DNA of 64,000 bases from Zhengella sp020637775 (GTDB taxonomy: Bacteria > Pseudomonadota > Alphaproteobacteria > Rhizobiales > Rhizobiaceae): assembly GCF_041397485.1 (NCBI RefSeq), contig NZ_JAWKWO010000004.1:248001-312000 (forward strand), given 5' to 3'. The notes under the pieces were generated by a model. That model saw only the letters and a list, made by a program, of their open reading frames with translations, was not told the DNA's origin and did not search any database. Position 1 is the stretch's first letter. The number at the start of each line of letters is the position of its first letter. Below are positions 22,985 to 30,661 of the stretch, piece after piece. Position numbers and translations under genes: made by a program.

Positions 22985-23584
22985 ATGAACGCGATCATTC
23001 AACGCGCCGCCGGGCTGCATGGCGCCATATTCGGGCGGCTGGAAGCAATCGGCGACCGCTGGCTGATGGGCCTTGCCGCCCGTCTGGCCTTTGCCTCCGT
23101 GCTGTTCGGCTACTACCGGAACTCTGCCCTCACCAAGGTCGGCGCAGGATTTGCCGGCTTCTTCACCATTGCCGATGGCGCCTACTACCAGATGCTGCCG
23201 CCGGTCATCGAGGCCGCAGGCTATGACACGGCCAATGTTGCCGTCTTTCCCTGGAAGATCATCGTTGTCTTCGGCACCTATGCCGAATTCGCCCTGCCCC
23301 TGCTGATCGTGCTGGGGCTGGCCACGCGGCTGGCCGCGCTTGGCATGATCGGCTTCATCGCCGTCCAGAGCTATGTCGACATCATGTTTCACAACATCGG
23401 CGCGGAAGCCACCGGCGCAATGTTCGACCGGTTTCCCGATGCCGTCATCGCCGACCAGCGCTTGCTCTGGATCGTGCCGCTGGTCTGGCTCGTCTTCAAG
23501 GACGCCGGCCTGTTGTCGCTCGATGCCTTGCTTGCCCGCAACACGGCGGCAGCCCGGACTACGATGACGCAGCGCCTCGCCTGA
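22985..23584 (+). CDS. DoxX-family membrane protein of the bufferin operon
   Basis: This encodes 199 residues. The ATG at 22985 is 1 base after the bufC stop, with GGAGAGG upstream. Four hydrophobic segments are visible, including LAARLAFASVLFGYY, YAEFALPLLIVLGLATRLAAL and LLWIVPLVWLVF. DoxX proteins often close bufferin operons and are thought to act in membrane redox reactions, but the role is unproven. It is convergent with hsp20, sharing a 63-bp spacer. Confidence 0.82.
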   Translation: MNAIIQRAAGLHGAIFGRLEAIGDRWLMGLAARLAFASVLFGYYRNSALTKVGAGFAGFFTIADGAYYQMLPPVIEAAGYDTANVAVFPWKIIVVFGTYAEFALPLLIVLGLATRLAALGMIGFIAVQSYVDIMFHNIGAEATGAMFDRFPDAVIADQRLLWIVPLVWLVFKDAGLLSLDALLARNTAAARTTMTQRLA

Positions 23585-23595
23585 AGGCGGACATG

Positions 23596-23621
23596 AAAAG
23601 GCGGCGCCCGGAAGCGCCGCC
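23596..23621 (-). terminator. Rho-independent terminator after hsp20
   Basis: Read on the minus strand, GGCGGCGC pairs with GCGCCGCC around a 6-base loop and is followed by CTTTTC. The T-run suits hsp20 rather than the convergent DoxX gene. Confidence 0.7.
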
Positions 23622-23647
23622 CGTGAACCTGAAGGAAAAGCCCGGCC

Positions 23648-24115
23648 TTACTCTGCCTTGGCCTCGATCTGCTTGGCATCCCTGGCCGAACCGCCGGCAA
23701 TGGCGATCTTGCGCGGCTTCATCTCTTCGGGAATTTCGCGCTTGAGATCGATATGCAGAAGACCGTTCACCAGTTCCGCGCCGGTGACCTCGACATGGTC
23801 GGCAAGCTGGAAACGGCGCTCGAAGGACCGCGCGGCAATGCCGCGATGCAGGTATTCACGGCCCTCGCCCTTCTCCTCTTCGCTCTTTTCGCCCGTAACC
23901 GTCAGCGCATTGCGCTTGGCCTCGATGGAGAGGTCGGCCTCGGAGAAACCCGCCACCGCCATGGTGATGCGGTAGGCGTTGTCGCCGGTGCGCTCGATGT
24001 TGTAGGGCGGATAGGTCTGGCCATTGTCCGGCTGGGCCAGGCTGTCGAGCATGGTGAAGAGACGGTCGAAACCGACGGTCGAGCGGTAAAGCGGGGAAAA
24101 ATCAACGTGACGCAT
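23648..24115 (-). CDS. Small heat-shock protein, Hsp20/IbpA family
   Basis: This encodes 155 residues with a GGAGG ribosome site 7 bases before the ATG. The alpha-crystallin domain includes YPPYNIERTGDNAYRITMAVAGF, LTVTGEK, LHRGIAARSFERRF and GLLHIDLKREIPEE, at the family's normal length. It is an ATP-independent chaperone that holds unfolding proteins. Its leader carries a ROSE-like thermometer and a sigma-32-like promoter, so induction by heat is expected at both transcription and translation. Confidence 0.95.
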   Translation of the reverse strand: MRHVDFSPLYRSTVGFDRLFTMLDSLAQPDNGQTYPPYNIERTGDNAYRITMAVAGFSEADLSIEAKRNALTVTGEKSEEEKGEGREYLHRGIAARSFERRFQLADHVEVTGAELVNGLLHIDLKREIPEEMKPRKIAIAGGSARDAKQIEAKAE

Positions 24116-24218
24116 GGTATGTCCTCCATGGGAAGCGACGTGGTTTGCGTTTGGTGGCGCACTTGAAACCCGTTATGGCGTTCCGCTGCGCTCCAGCAGC
24201 CCCGGTCCCGGCGGCTGC
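24116..24218 (-). promoter_or_regulatory. ROSE-type RNA thermometer in the hsp20 5' leader
   Basis: On the minus strand, 24139-24121 reads GTCGCTTCCCATGGAGGAC. GUC pairs with GAC and CUUC with GGAG or GAGG around a 4-base loop, leaving one bulged G. The arm contains UCGCU, matching the ROSE consensus UYGCU opposite the Shine-Dalgarno, so the ribosome site is occluded at low temperature. An upstream hairpin (GCAGCC with GGCTGC, near 24195-24220) adds the multi-stem shape typical of ROSE leaders. Confidence 0.75.
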
Positions 24219-24224
24219 AAACTG

Positions 24225-24254
24225 CATTTGGGAATCCGCGTCACCGGTTTCAAG
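24225..24254 (-). promoter_or_regulatory. Sigma-32 (RpoH) type promoter of hsp20
   Basis: On the minus strand CTTGAA (24254-24249) and CCCAAATG (24232-24225) are separated by 16 bases, close to the RpoH pattern CTTGAA and CCCATTTA. This puts the transcript start about 100 bases before the hsp20 ATG, enough for a ROSE leader. Confidence 0.65.
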
Positions 24255-24380
24255 GGCCGCCCCGACCGCGCCGCGGCGCGCGTTGTGAACGCCAGATGAA
24301 CACCCCCTTCCGTCTGCGTTCAGGCAAGCGCAGGCATGGTGCCTGCAACGCTCGGACGGCTTCACGAGGCCCGATGGCGG

Positions 24381-24420
24381 AGCGGACCCGGGTGTATCGT
24401 CCCTTCCTCCCGGGTCCGCT
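24381..24420. repeat. Perfect 12-bp inverted repeat in the hsp20-hydrolase spacer
   Basis: AGCGGACCCGGG (24381-24392) and CCCGGGTCCGCT (24409-24420) form a perfect stem around a 16-base loop. No T-run follows on either strand, so a simple terminator is unlikely. The surrounding 300-bp spacer (24255-24563) holds no convincing gene. It could be a structured RNA, an operator or a palindromic repeat unit. Confidence 0.55.
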
Positions 24421-24563
24421 TGTTACCCCTTCATGCCCTTGGCCGGGGCATGACCTGCCACCCATTTGCCCGCGATATTGTCCTTTCATCGATATTTTCT
24501 TTGCTTTTACAGCCGCGCCTCACTATTCCGGGCCGCTGACGGAGCAAAAGAACGGTCTCATGC

Positions 24564-25538
24564 ATGGATGTCGCCACCCGACAGGATGAGCCTCTGCTGA
24601 TCGACATGCCGGACAACCCGCAGCCGGCCGGTGCGGTGGCCGGCCACGTCGAGACGCAGGATGGCATACGTCTGCGCTATGCGCGCTTTGCCGCCACCGG
24701 CAAGCCGCTGCGCGGCACGGTCATCATCCTGCATGGCCGCAACGAGTGCATCGAGAAATATTACGAAACGATCGCGGAGCTTTCCGCCGCCGGCTACGAA
24801 TGCGCCACTTTCGACTGGCGCGGCCAGGGCGGTTCGAGCCGTCTGCTGCGCGACCCTTTCAAGGGCCATGTCGATGATTTCGGCGCCTATCTGACCGATC
24901 TCGAACAGGTCTTCGCCGATGTCGTCCTGCCCGATTGCAGGGCGCCGTTTCACATTCTCGCCCATTCGACCGGTGCCCTCATCGCATTGCTGGCCAGCGA
25001 CAGGATGGTCAACCGCATCCGCCGCATGGTTCTGGCCTCCCCGCTGCTCGAACTCAGCCACCCCCCCCTCGCCCAGCGCCATATCGCCGTCCTGGCACGC
25101 CTGCTGACAATGGCCGGCCTCGGCACCATGTACATGGCCGGCGGCAAGCGCCCGCGCGAGATCGCGCCCTTCATGGGCAACAAGCTGACCAGCGACTACG
25201 ACCGCTACATGCGCAATGGCGCACTCTACCATGCGCACCGGGAACTGGCGCTCGGCGGACCGACGGCAGGCTGGGTCAATGCGGCCGTGCGAGCCATCGA
25301 ACAGGCAAGCAGTCCGGAATTCATTGCCGGATTGCGTATTCCCGCTTTGCTTGTGGCGGCAGGAGCCGACCAGATCGTGCCGCTTTCAGCGGTGGAGGAA
25401 TATGGCCGGCGCATGCGCTCGGGTTCATGCATCACCATCGATGGCGCCCGCCACGAAATCATGCAGGAAGCCGATGCCTATCGCGCGCCCTTCATGGCGG
25501 CCACGCTGGCCTTTTTCGGCAGCGGACCAACCGGCTGA
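24564..25538 (+). CDS. Alpha/beta hydrolase, lysophospholipase/monoacylglycerol lipase type
   Basis: This encodes 324 residues. It is a serine hydrolase with the oxyanion segment VIILHGRNECIEKY, FDWRGQGGSSR, a nucleophile elbow AHSTGA, an Asp in AAGADQIVP and a His in GARHEIMQE. The layout resembles PldB-like lysophospholipases. It acts in the cytoplasm or at the inner membrane; no signal peptide is present. It is convergent with the hisN-like gene. Confidence 0.85.
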   Translation: MDVATRQDEPLLIDMPDNPQPAGAVAGHVETQDGIRLRYARFAATGKPLRGTVIILHGRNECIEKYYETIAELSAAGYECATFDWRGQGGSSRLLRDPFKGHVDDFGAYLTDLEQVFADVVLPDCRAPFHILAHSTGALIALLASDRMVNRIRRMVLASPLLELSHPPLAQRHIAVLARLLTMAGLGTMYMAGGKRPREIAPFMGNKLTSDYDRYMRNGALYHAHRELALGGPTAGWVNAAVRAIEQASSPEFIAGLRIPALLVAAGADQIVPLSAVEEYGRRMRSGSCITIDGARHEIMQEADAYRAPFMAATLAFFGSGPTG

Positions 25539-25575
25539 AAAGGGGCTGGTGCAAGGCTGCGACATGCGCCCGCGC

Positions 25576-26370
25576 TCAGCCGTTCAGCAACGCCAGCGCC
25601 TGCGCGTGCAAATCCGGATTACCCGAGGCGAGGATGTCGCCGCCGGTTTCCGCCGGACCGCCATCCCAGCGCGTGACGATGCCACCGGCCTGCTCGATGA
25701 TCGGGATGAGGCCGACAATGTCATAGGGCTTCAGCCCGCACTCGCAGGCCATGTCCGCATGCCCCGCCGCCACCATGGCGAAGGCATAGCAATCCGTGCC
25801 GTAGCGCGGCAGGCGAACCGCGCGTTCGAGCGCATCGTAGCACGCCCGCTTGGCGCCTTCGTAAAGCGCGGGAGAGGTAGTGAAGAGCGAGGCCTCGGCC
25901 AGTGATCCGGTCTTGCGGGTCGAAAGCCTGCGCGCACCGCCCGGCCCTTCGTAATGGGCGCCGGTTTCATCGCCAAAGAACAGTTCGCCGGTAAATGGCT
26001 GCGCCATCATGCCGGCCACCGCATCGCCGTTTTCCGTCAGCCCCATCAGCGTGCCCCAGACCGGCAGGCCGGAGATGAAGGCACGCGTGCCGTCGATGGG
26101 ATCGATGACCCAGACATTGTCCCGGTCAAGTCCCTCCGCCCCGTCCTCTTCTCCCAGGATACCGTCACCCGGAAAGGCCGCGTGGATCAGCGCGCGCAGC
26201 GCCCGCTCGATGGCGCGGTCGGCTTCCGTCACCGGGTCGAAACCCGCATCCAGCTTGTTGTCGACGGTGAGCCCGGTGCGAAACCGGGGCAGCCCCTCGC
26301 GCGCGGCGGCGGCGGCGGCTTGGCGGAAGAAATCGGCAAATCCGGGCATCGGTTCCGTCCTTGTGGTCAT
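25576..26370 (-). CDS. hisN: Inositol-monophosphatase-family phosphatase, histidinol-phosphatase type
   Basis: This encodes about 264 residues from ATG 26370. Metal-binding motifs of the family are present: GEEDG, WVIDPIDGTRAFISG and YDIVGLIPIIEQAGG. The text RAFISGLPVWGTLMGL and FTTSPALYEG fits the HisN branch, which dephosphorylates histidinol phosphate, better than SuhB or CysQ. It lies upstream of, and divergent from, the small RNA at 26475. Confidence 0.85.
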   Translation of the reverse strand: MTTRTEPMPGFADFFRQAAAAAAREGLPRFRTGLTVDNKLDAGFDPVTEADRAIERALRALIHAAFPGDGILGEEDGAEGLDRDNVWVIDPIDGTRAFISGLPVWGTLMGLTENGDAVAGMMAQPFTGELFFGDETGAHYEGPGGARRLSTRKTGSLAEASLFTTSPALYEGAKRACYDALERAVRLPRYGTDCYAFAMVAAGHADMACECGLKPYDIVGLIPIIEQAGGIVTRWDGGPAETGGDILASGNPDLHAQALALLNG

Positions 26371-26440
26371 GGTGCAATCCGGCAGCCCGAGGCTTCCGAT
26401 ACTTGCACCAATGGCCAAGTGAAAAGAATGTTAAAGCGGG

Positions 26441-26468
26441 TTGACTTTTTTGCGGTGCAACATAACCT
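26441..26468 (+). promoter_or_regulatory. Sigma-70 promoter of the small RNA
   Basis: TTGACT (26441-26446) and TAACCT (26463-26468) are spaced by 16 bases, placing the transcript start near 26475. No protein gene lies downstream on this strand, only the structured RNA and its terminator. Confidence 0.6.
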
Positions 26469-26474
26469 GTATTC

Positions 26475-26558
26475 GGACAGTGTTTGACTGTCCATGCCCT
26501 CCTTGGGCGTTTCCTCCCTAGACTTCGGCCGCGTCGCCTTGCGTCGCGGTCTTTTTTT
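26475..26558 (+). ncRNA. Trans-acting small RNA candidate, MmgR/alpha-r8 type
   Basis: This is an 84-base transcript unit with its own promoter and terminator between hisN and an N-formylglutamate amidohydrolase gene. Stem 1 is GGACAGT-GTTTG-ACTGTCC (26475-26493). Stem 2 is ATGCCC-TCCTT-GGGCGT (26494-26510), with an anti-Shine-Dalgarno loop. The single-stranded linker carries TTTCCTCCCT (26510-26519). Stem 3 is CCGCG...CGCGG with an inner CGC/GCG stem (26529-26549), followed by seven T. The UUUCCUCCCU linker, the size and the neighbouring amidohydrolase gene agree with what I recall of rhizobial MmgR, which limits polyhydroxybutyrate storage. The family assignment needs a covariance search. 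Confidence 0.65.
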
Positions 26559-26573
26559 CGCCTTTCCGCCACA

Positions 26574-27479
26574 TCACTCCGCGGCCAGCACCACCGGCGC
26601 CAGCATGTCCATCGGCAAGGCGGCAAGCGCGGCGGTGAAGCGTTCGAGGTCGGCGCGCAGCGCATCGAAGCCTGCCGCCGGCTCGTAGCTGGCCTCGTTG
26701 AGGTAAAGGCCGCGATTGATCTCCACCTGCAGCGCGTGCAGGCCGCGCTGCGGCCGTCCGTAATGCTCTGTGATGAAGCCGCCGGCATAGGGCTTGTTAT
26801 AGGCCACGCGATAGCCCATGCCCTTGAGCAGGGCGATGGCATGGTCGCTCAGCGCCGGGCTGGCGGACGTGCCGAACCGGTCACCGATGATGAAATCCGC
26901 GCCGGCGCCATTGTCGGGTACCCGCACCGAGGCGGGCATCGAATGGCAATCGACGAGAATCCCGAAGCCGAACAGCGCATGGGTGGTCAGAAGCAGCCGG
27001 CGGAGCCGTGCATGGTAGGGCTTGTAGTAATGCTCGACGCGCAGCAGCGCTTCCGCCGTGCGCAGCTTGCCGTCATAGATATGCACCCCTTCCGACACGA
27101 TGCGCGGAATGGTGCCGAGCCCCCCGGCAACGCGCACCGAGCGCATGTTGGCGAAAGGCGGCAGCCTGTCGCTGAACATTTTCGGATCGAGTTCGAAGGC
27201 CTCGCGGTTTACGTCGAGATAGGCGCGCGGGAAATTGGCCGAAAGAAGCGGTGCGCCCTGGGCCGCGACATGGTGGAACAGCACGTCGACATGGCAGTCT
27301 TCCGACCGGCGGATGGCCTGCGCGTCGAGGCGCACCATGTCGAGAAAGCGCCTGGGATAGTGGCGGCCGCTATGCGGCGAATTGAACACGAACGGCACGC
27401 CCTGGCGCGCGGGCATGGTGACATGAAAGGGCGCAATCGTCCGGAAGTCATCCGCCACGCTGCTCGAATTGTCCTTCAT
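26574..27479 (-). CDS. N-formylglutamate amidohydrolase family protein
   Basis: This encodes about 301 residues from ATG 27479. Family motifs are VFNSPHSGRHYP, the metal-site region RSEDCHVDVLF, RAYLDVNREAFELD, VDCHSMPA, and ITEHYG with LQVEINRGLYL. These enzymes hydrolyse N-formylglutamate to glutamate and formate in histidine breakdown, or act on related N-formyl or N-acyl amino acids. No hut genes are next to it, so the exact substrate is open. It lies between the small RNA and cpdR. Confidence 0.88.
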   Translation of the reverse strand: MKDNSSSVADDFRTIAPFHVTMPARQGVPFVFNSPHSGRHYPRRFLDMVRLDAQAIRRSEDCHVDVLFHHVAAQGAPLLSANFPRAYLDVNREAFELDPKMFSDRLPPFANMRSVRVAGGLGTIPRIVSEGVHIYDGKLRTAEALLRVEHYYKPYHARLRRLLLTTHALFGFGILVDCHSMPASVRVPDNGAGADFIIGDRFGTSASPALSDHAIALLKGMGYRVAYNKPYAGGFITEHYGRPQRGLHALQVEINRGLYLNEASYEPAAGFDALRADLERFTAALAALPMDMLAPVVLAAE

Positions 27480-27673
27480 GCCGTCTCCGTCCGATGGGAT
27501 CCGGACAATGGCAGCACACACGCCCCCTGTCCAGCCTTGGAGGCACGCCGCCGGTCCGCAGCGCGGGCGAAAGCGAAGCGGATTTCATTCACTTGATGTT
27601 TACCCTCGACACGGCATAGAAGAGCGATGGTTAATATGCGCAAGGGCGGCCTTGCGCCAACGGACACGGAACC

Positions 27674-28036
27674 ATGACGCGCATCCTATTGGCTGAAGAC
27701 GACAACGACATGCGCCGCTTTCTGGTGAAGGCACTGGAAAAGGCCGGCTATGATGTCTGCGATTTCGACAACGGCGCTTCGGCATTCGAGCGCCTGCGCG
27801 AGGAACCGTTCAACCTGCTCCTGACCGACATCGTGATGCCGGAAATGGACGGGATCGAACTGGCCCGGCGCGCCACCGAGATCGACCCCGACCTGAAGGT
27901 CATGTTCATCACCGGTTTTGCCGCCGTGGCGCTCAATCCCGATTCCAAGGCGCCGAAGGATGCGCGCATCCTGTCCAAGCCGTTTCACCTGCGCGACCTT
28001 GTCGCCGAGGTGTCCAAGATGCTGGAAGCAGCCTGA
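27674..28036 (+). CDS. cpdR: Single-domain response regulator CpdR
   Basis: This encodes 120 residues, a receiver domain only. It has the acidic pair in AEDDNDMR, the phosphoryl Asp in LLLTDIVMPEMDG, a Thr in MFITGFAA and the Lys in LSKPFHL. The text matches CpdR, which when unphosphorylated guides the ClpXP protease to substrates in the alphaproteobacterial cell cycle. It is a single gene with its own terminator. Confidence 0.9.
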   Translation: MTRILLAEDDNDMRRFLVKALEKAGYDVCDFDNGASAFERLREEPFNLLLTDIVMPEMDGIELARRATEIDPDLKVMFITGFAAVALNPDSKAPKDARILSKPFHLRDLVAEVSKMLEAA

Positions 28037-28072
28037 AACGGCTGCATCCGGCATCCGCACAAGCATGCCCGG

Positions 28073-28095
28073 CCCGCGCCTTGCGCGGGTTTTTT
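28073..28095 (+). terminator. Rho-independent terminator after cpdR
   Basis: CCCGCGC-CTT-GCGCGGG is followed by TTTTTT (28090-28095). Confidence 0.9.
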
Positions 28096-28135
28096 ATTGC
28101 CTTGCCGGCGCATCGTTTTTTGCGCTGCAACCCTA

Positions 28136-28167
28136 TTGACGGACACACCCCCTTTGTGGTCTATGCC
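28136..28167 (+). promoter_or_regulatory. Promoter of tRNA-Val
   Basis: TTGACG at 28136-28141 is followed by CTATGCC at 28161-28167, about 19 bases away and about 12 bases before the tRNA. The -35 box is near consensus, while the -10 box and spacing are imperfect. Confidence 0.5.
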
Positions 28168-28178
28168 GCTCCACGGAT

Positions 28179-28253
<75 letters not shown>

Positions 28254-28605
28254 TCCTTTTCAAAGACTTAGACCCAAGATACGTGGTCCCCAAGGGCCAC
28301 GGAACTTGGTCGTCACAGACACGGTTTGCCGTGTTCACGCCATGCTGTTGGTCTTGCAGGTCTTCTTTCCCTGGAAGCGGCGATCAGGGGGATCTTCGGG
28401 AAATGACGAATTCGCGATTGAGCGAAACGGGAAGGCGTGGATCGCGTTCTTGCGGTTGATATCCGATGGACGTGATCCTGCTCCCACGCTGAAATGCGTG
28501 CAGTTGCTGCGGCGGGTGCTGAAAAAGGCTTAGACCGCACGAGCGTCAACCGATGGCCGTGCCACCACTTCGACCACCGGACGGCTTCGCTTGTTGGCGT
28601 CCGTT
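28254..28605 (+). other. Gene-poor stretch downstream of tRNA-Val
   Basis: This is about 350 bases without a convincing gene. A short open frame (28306-28533) ends with NGKAWIAFLRLISDGRDPAP but has no ribosome site and could be a remnant of a lost mobile gene; I do not recognise it. No second copy of the tRNA 3' end was seen in the window. Confidence 0.4.
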
Positions 28606-28673
28606 GTGTGCATCATAATTTCTCCTGCTGCACACTTGATTCAATGTGCAGCAAACAATATTTTGATGCACAC
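28606..28673. promoter_or_regulatory. Paired TGTGCA-N16-TGCACA operators upstream of the nucleotidyltransferase gene
   Basis: Four half-sites occur at 28607 (TGTGCA), 28629 (TGCACA), 28645 (TGTGCA) and 28667 (TGCACA). This gives two palindromes of identical TGTGCA-N16-TGCACA layout, with centres 38 bp apart. The outer arms extend to a 10-bp perfect pair (GTGTGCATCA with TGATGCACAC), and the inner arms give GCTGCACA with TGTGCAGC. The array ends 20 bases before the ATG of the next gene and is probably its operator. The DNA-binding protein is not obvious nearby. Confidence 0.65.
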
Positions 28674-28693
28674 ATTCAAGGTGAGCAGGTGAC

Positions 28694-29713
28694 ATGAAGA
28701 TCGTCTCACACAGCCGCCCTGCCATGGTGGCTTACCAGGACTTGCTTCGCCTGCATTTCGACGAGCAGGCATCCGAGCTGGTCGGCTCTGTCGAGGAACG
28801 CCGGCGCAACGGGCGAACCTACCTCTATGAGCGCTTTCGAATCGGCTCCGAGATGAAGAGCCGCTATCTCGGCGAGGACAAACCGGACCTGCGGGATCGC
28901 CTGGAGCGCGCACAAGCGCTGAAAAGCGAATCGCAGGCACGCCGCAAGGCCATGACCAGGCTTACCAGGATCCTGCGCGCAGAGGCGTTTATCGCGACTG
29001 ATCGCGAGACCGGCTCCCTGCTTCTCGCCTTTTCCCGGACCGGCATGTTCCGGCTCGGCGGCACCATCGTGGGAACAACCGCCTACGGGCTTTACCAGGG
29101 CGAGCTCGGGGTGCGCATGGACTATGAAGAGCTGGCCCAAACCGGTGACATCGACGTCGCCAGCTTCGAACGGCTCTCGGTCGCCTTGGAGGACAAGGTG
29201 GAGGACGCACCCGGAGACATCCTCAAGCAGTTGAAGTTCGATCCGGTTCCGGGTGTGAACGACCGTCAGGTCTGGAGGTGGCGCCAGAGCCACACCGGGG
29301 CCATGGTCGAGTTCCTGACGCCGGCCTTCGGCGAAGAAACCGTCAAGCCGCTGCCCGCCCTCGGCGTGAGTGCCCAGGCCCTTAACTACCTTAACTTCCT
29401 GCTCAAGGACCCCATTCCCGCCATTGCCCTCTATCGGTCAGGTGTTCTGGTGCAGGTGCCCCGGCCAGAGCGATTTGCAATCCACAAGCTGATCGTGGCC
29501 GATCGGCGCCAGGGCGGGCCCGACCAGCTGAAGTCCCGCAAGGACCGCGCCCAGGCCGCCTTCCTTGTGGCAGTTCTCGCCGATGACCGCCCGGACGAGC
29601 TTGCCGAAGCCTATGAGGATGCCTTGTCGCGTGGCGTCCGCTGGCGCGCCCGGATCAACGCAAGCCTGAAGCGGATGCCCGAGACAGCGGAGCGGCTCGC
29701 GGCGCTGGCTTGA
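28694..29713 (+). CDS. Nucleotidyltransferase-fold protein, GSU2403 type (NTP_transf_8)
   Basis: This encodes 339 residues; AGCAGGTGAC precedes the ATG. The central part FRLGGTIVGTTAYGLYQGELGV followed by TGDIDVASFE is the nucleotidyltransferase G-(S/T)-x2-Y and D-x-D signature. The N-terminus is Arg/Glu-rich and probably helical (GSVEERRRNGRTYLYERFRIGSE). The family is common in accessory regions; its biochemical role is not known to me. It is convergent with the next gene. Confidence 0.75.
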   Translation: MKIVSHSRPAMVAYQDLLRLHFDEQASELVGSVEERRRNGRTYLYERFRIGSEMKSRYLGEDKPDLRDRLERAQALKSESQARRKAMTRLTRILRAEAFIATDRETGSLLLAFSRTGMFRLGGTIVGTTAYGLYQGELGVRMDYEELAQTGDIDVASFERLSVALEDKVEDAPGDILKQLKFDPVPGVNDRQVWRWRQSHTGAMVEFLTPAFGEETVKPLPALGVSAQALNYLNFLLKDPIPAIALYRSGVLVQVPRPERFAIHKLIVADRRQGGPDQLKSRKDRAQAAFLVAVLADDRPDELAEAYEDALSRGVRWRARINASLKRMPETAERLAALA

Positions 29714-29737
29714 TCCAACTGATTATGCTCGCCGTCA

Positions 29738-30661
29738 TCAGGCGGGACGAATCCTGGCAAAGAGATGGGCAACATCCTCGGGTGATCTGAAATAGCGATT
29801 GGTGTTCATATAGCCCATGCGGGGCGCCCATTCCCCCGGCATATCCTCTCCCTTAGCCCGCTCGATTCGGGCTGCATCGACACCGGCGTTGATGCCCTTG
29901 TCGCCGTAGATCCCGTCCAGAAATACCGAAATGACCAGGCCCGACTTCGCAGGTCCCCTGATGTTGACGCACGAAATGAGTCGGCTGACACGGTAATTTC
30001 CTTCGCGGGCATGGTGCAGGAAGGCCTCGAACGTGTCACCATAGCCGGCCTGCTCGGCGATCTGCCTGAATTCGTCCATTGATGGCGCAGGCCGCCGTCT
30101 TTGCATGCCGACCATTGCGGGTACGGATACCTGCTGCCAGTCTCCCGGGACGCGCGCTCTGTCGAAGCGAAACAGTGTCTCGACCTGCAAACCATCCCAC
30201 CGCCAGATGCGAGAGTTGAAGCACCAGCCTGTCCCACGTTCCTCCAGCATGGCTTTCAATTCCGCCAGTCCTGAATCCGTATAGTGACCCGCGAGAATTG
30301 CGATTTCGGGTGGTTCGGACGGAAGCCAGTGCTTGCGGATGATCTCAAGCTGGCGGTCTTGGACACCCCGAATGAGACCACCGATCGTCGCGGCAATCTT
30401 TGCTTCGAGTGAGCCACTTCGATCATCTCTGAATCTGGTCATGCCACCGTAGACTGCCGGCTTGACCTCGACCGCAATGACAACGCCCTCAAGCAGGCCG
30501 ATGCTGTCCATCCGGTCACCGGTGGCTTCCACATCGCCAGCGAGTTCAGCGTAGCCCTTGTGCTCACTCAACCAGCCGATTGCTGCCAATTGCAGCGTCT
30601 TTTCCTTGTAGACGTGTTCCACTGGCGCACCTCTCACCTTTTCGTTGTCTTGAAGTGGCAA
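29738..30661 (-). CDS. Uncharacterised protein with PD-(D/E)xK-nuclease-like motif
   Basis: This encodes 307 residues and is not recognised as a named family. Residues 45-67 read GDVEATGDRMDSIGL and GVVIAVEVKPAVYGG, an Asp followed about 14 residues later by E-V-K after a hydrophobic strand. That is the usual metal site of restriction-endonuclease-like folds. The rest is mixed alpha/beta with no membrane segments. It is convergent with the nucleotidyltransferase gene (25-bp gap), lies in the accessory segment, and has a somewhat lower GC than its neighbours. Confidence 0.55.
   Translation of the reverse strand: MPLQDNEKVRGAPVEHVYKEKTLQLAAIGWLSEHKGYAELAGDVEATGDRMDSIGLLEGVVIAVEVKPAVYGGMTRFRDDRSGSLEAKIAATIGGLIRGVQDRQLEIIRKHWLPSEPPEIAILAGHYTDSGLAELKAMLEERGTGWCFNSRIWRWDGLQVETLFRFDRARVPGDWQQVSVPAMVGMQRRRPAPSMDEFRQIAEQAGYGDTFEAFLHHAREGNYRVSRLISCVNIRGPAKSGLVISVFLDGIYGDKGINAGVDAARIERAKGEDMPGEWAPRMGYMNTNRYFRSPEDVAHLFARIRPA

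Noticed and set aside
26494..26573. Small minus-strand peptide starting at an ATG after AAGGAGGG
   Set aside because: The purine-rich stretch is the complement of the small RNA's C/U-rich elements; the frame is only about 25 codons and not family-like.
28306..28533. 75-codon frame after tRNA-Val
   Set aside because: There is no ribosome site or family match; at most a remnant, so not called as a gene.
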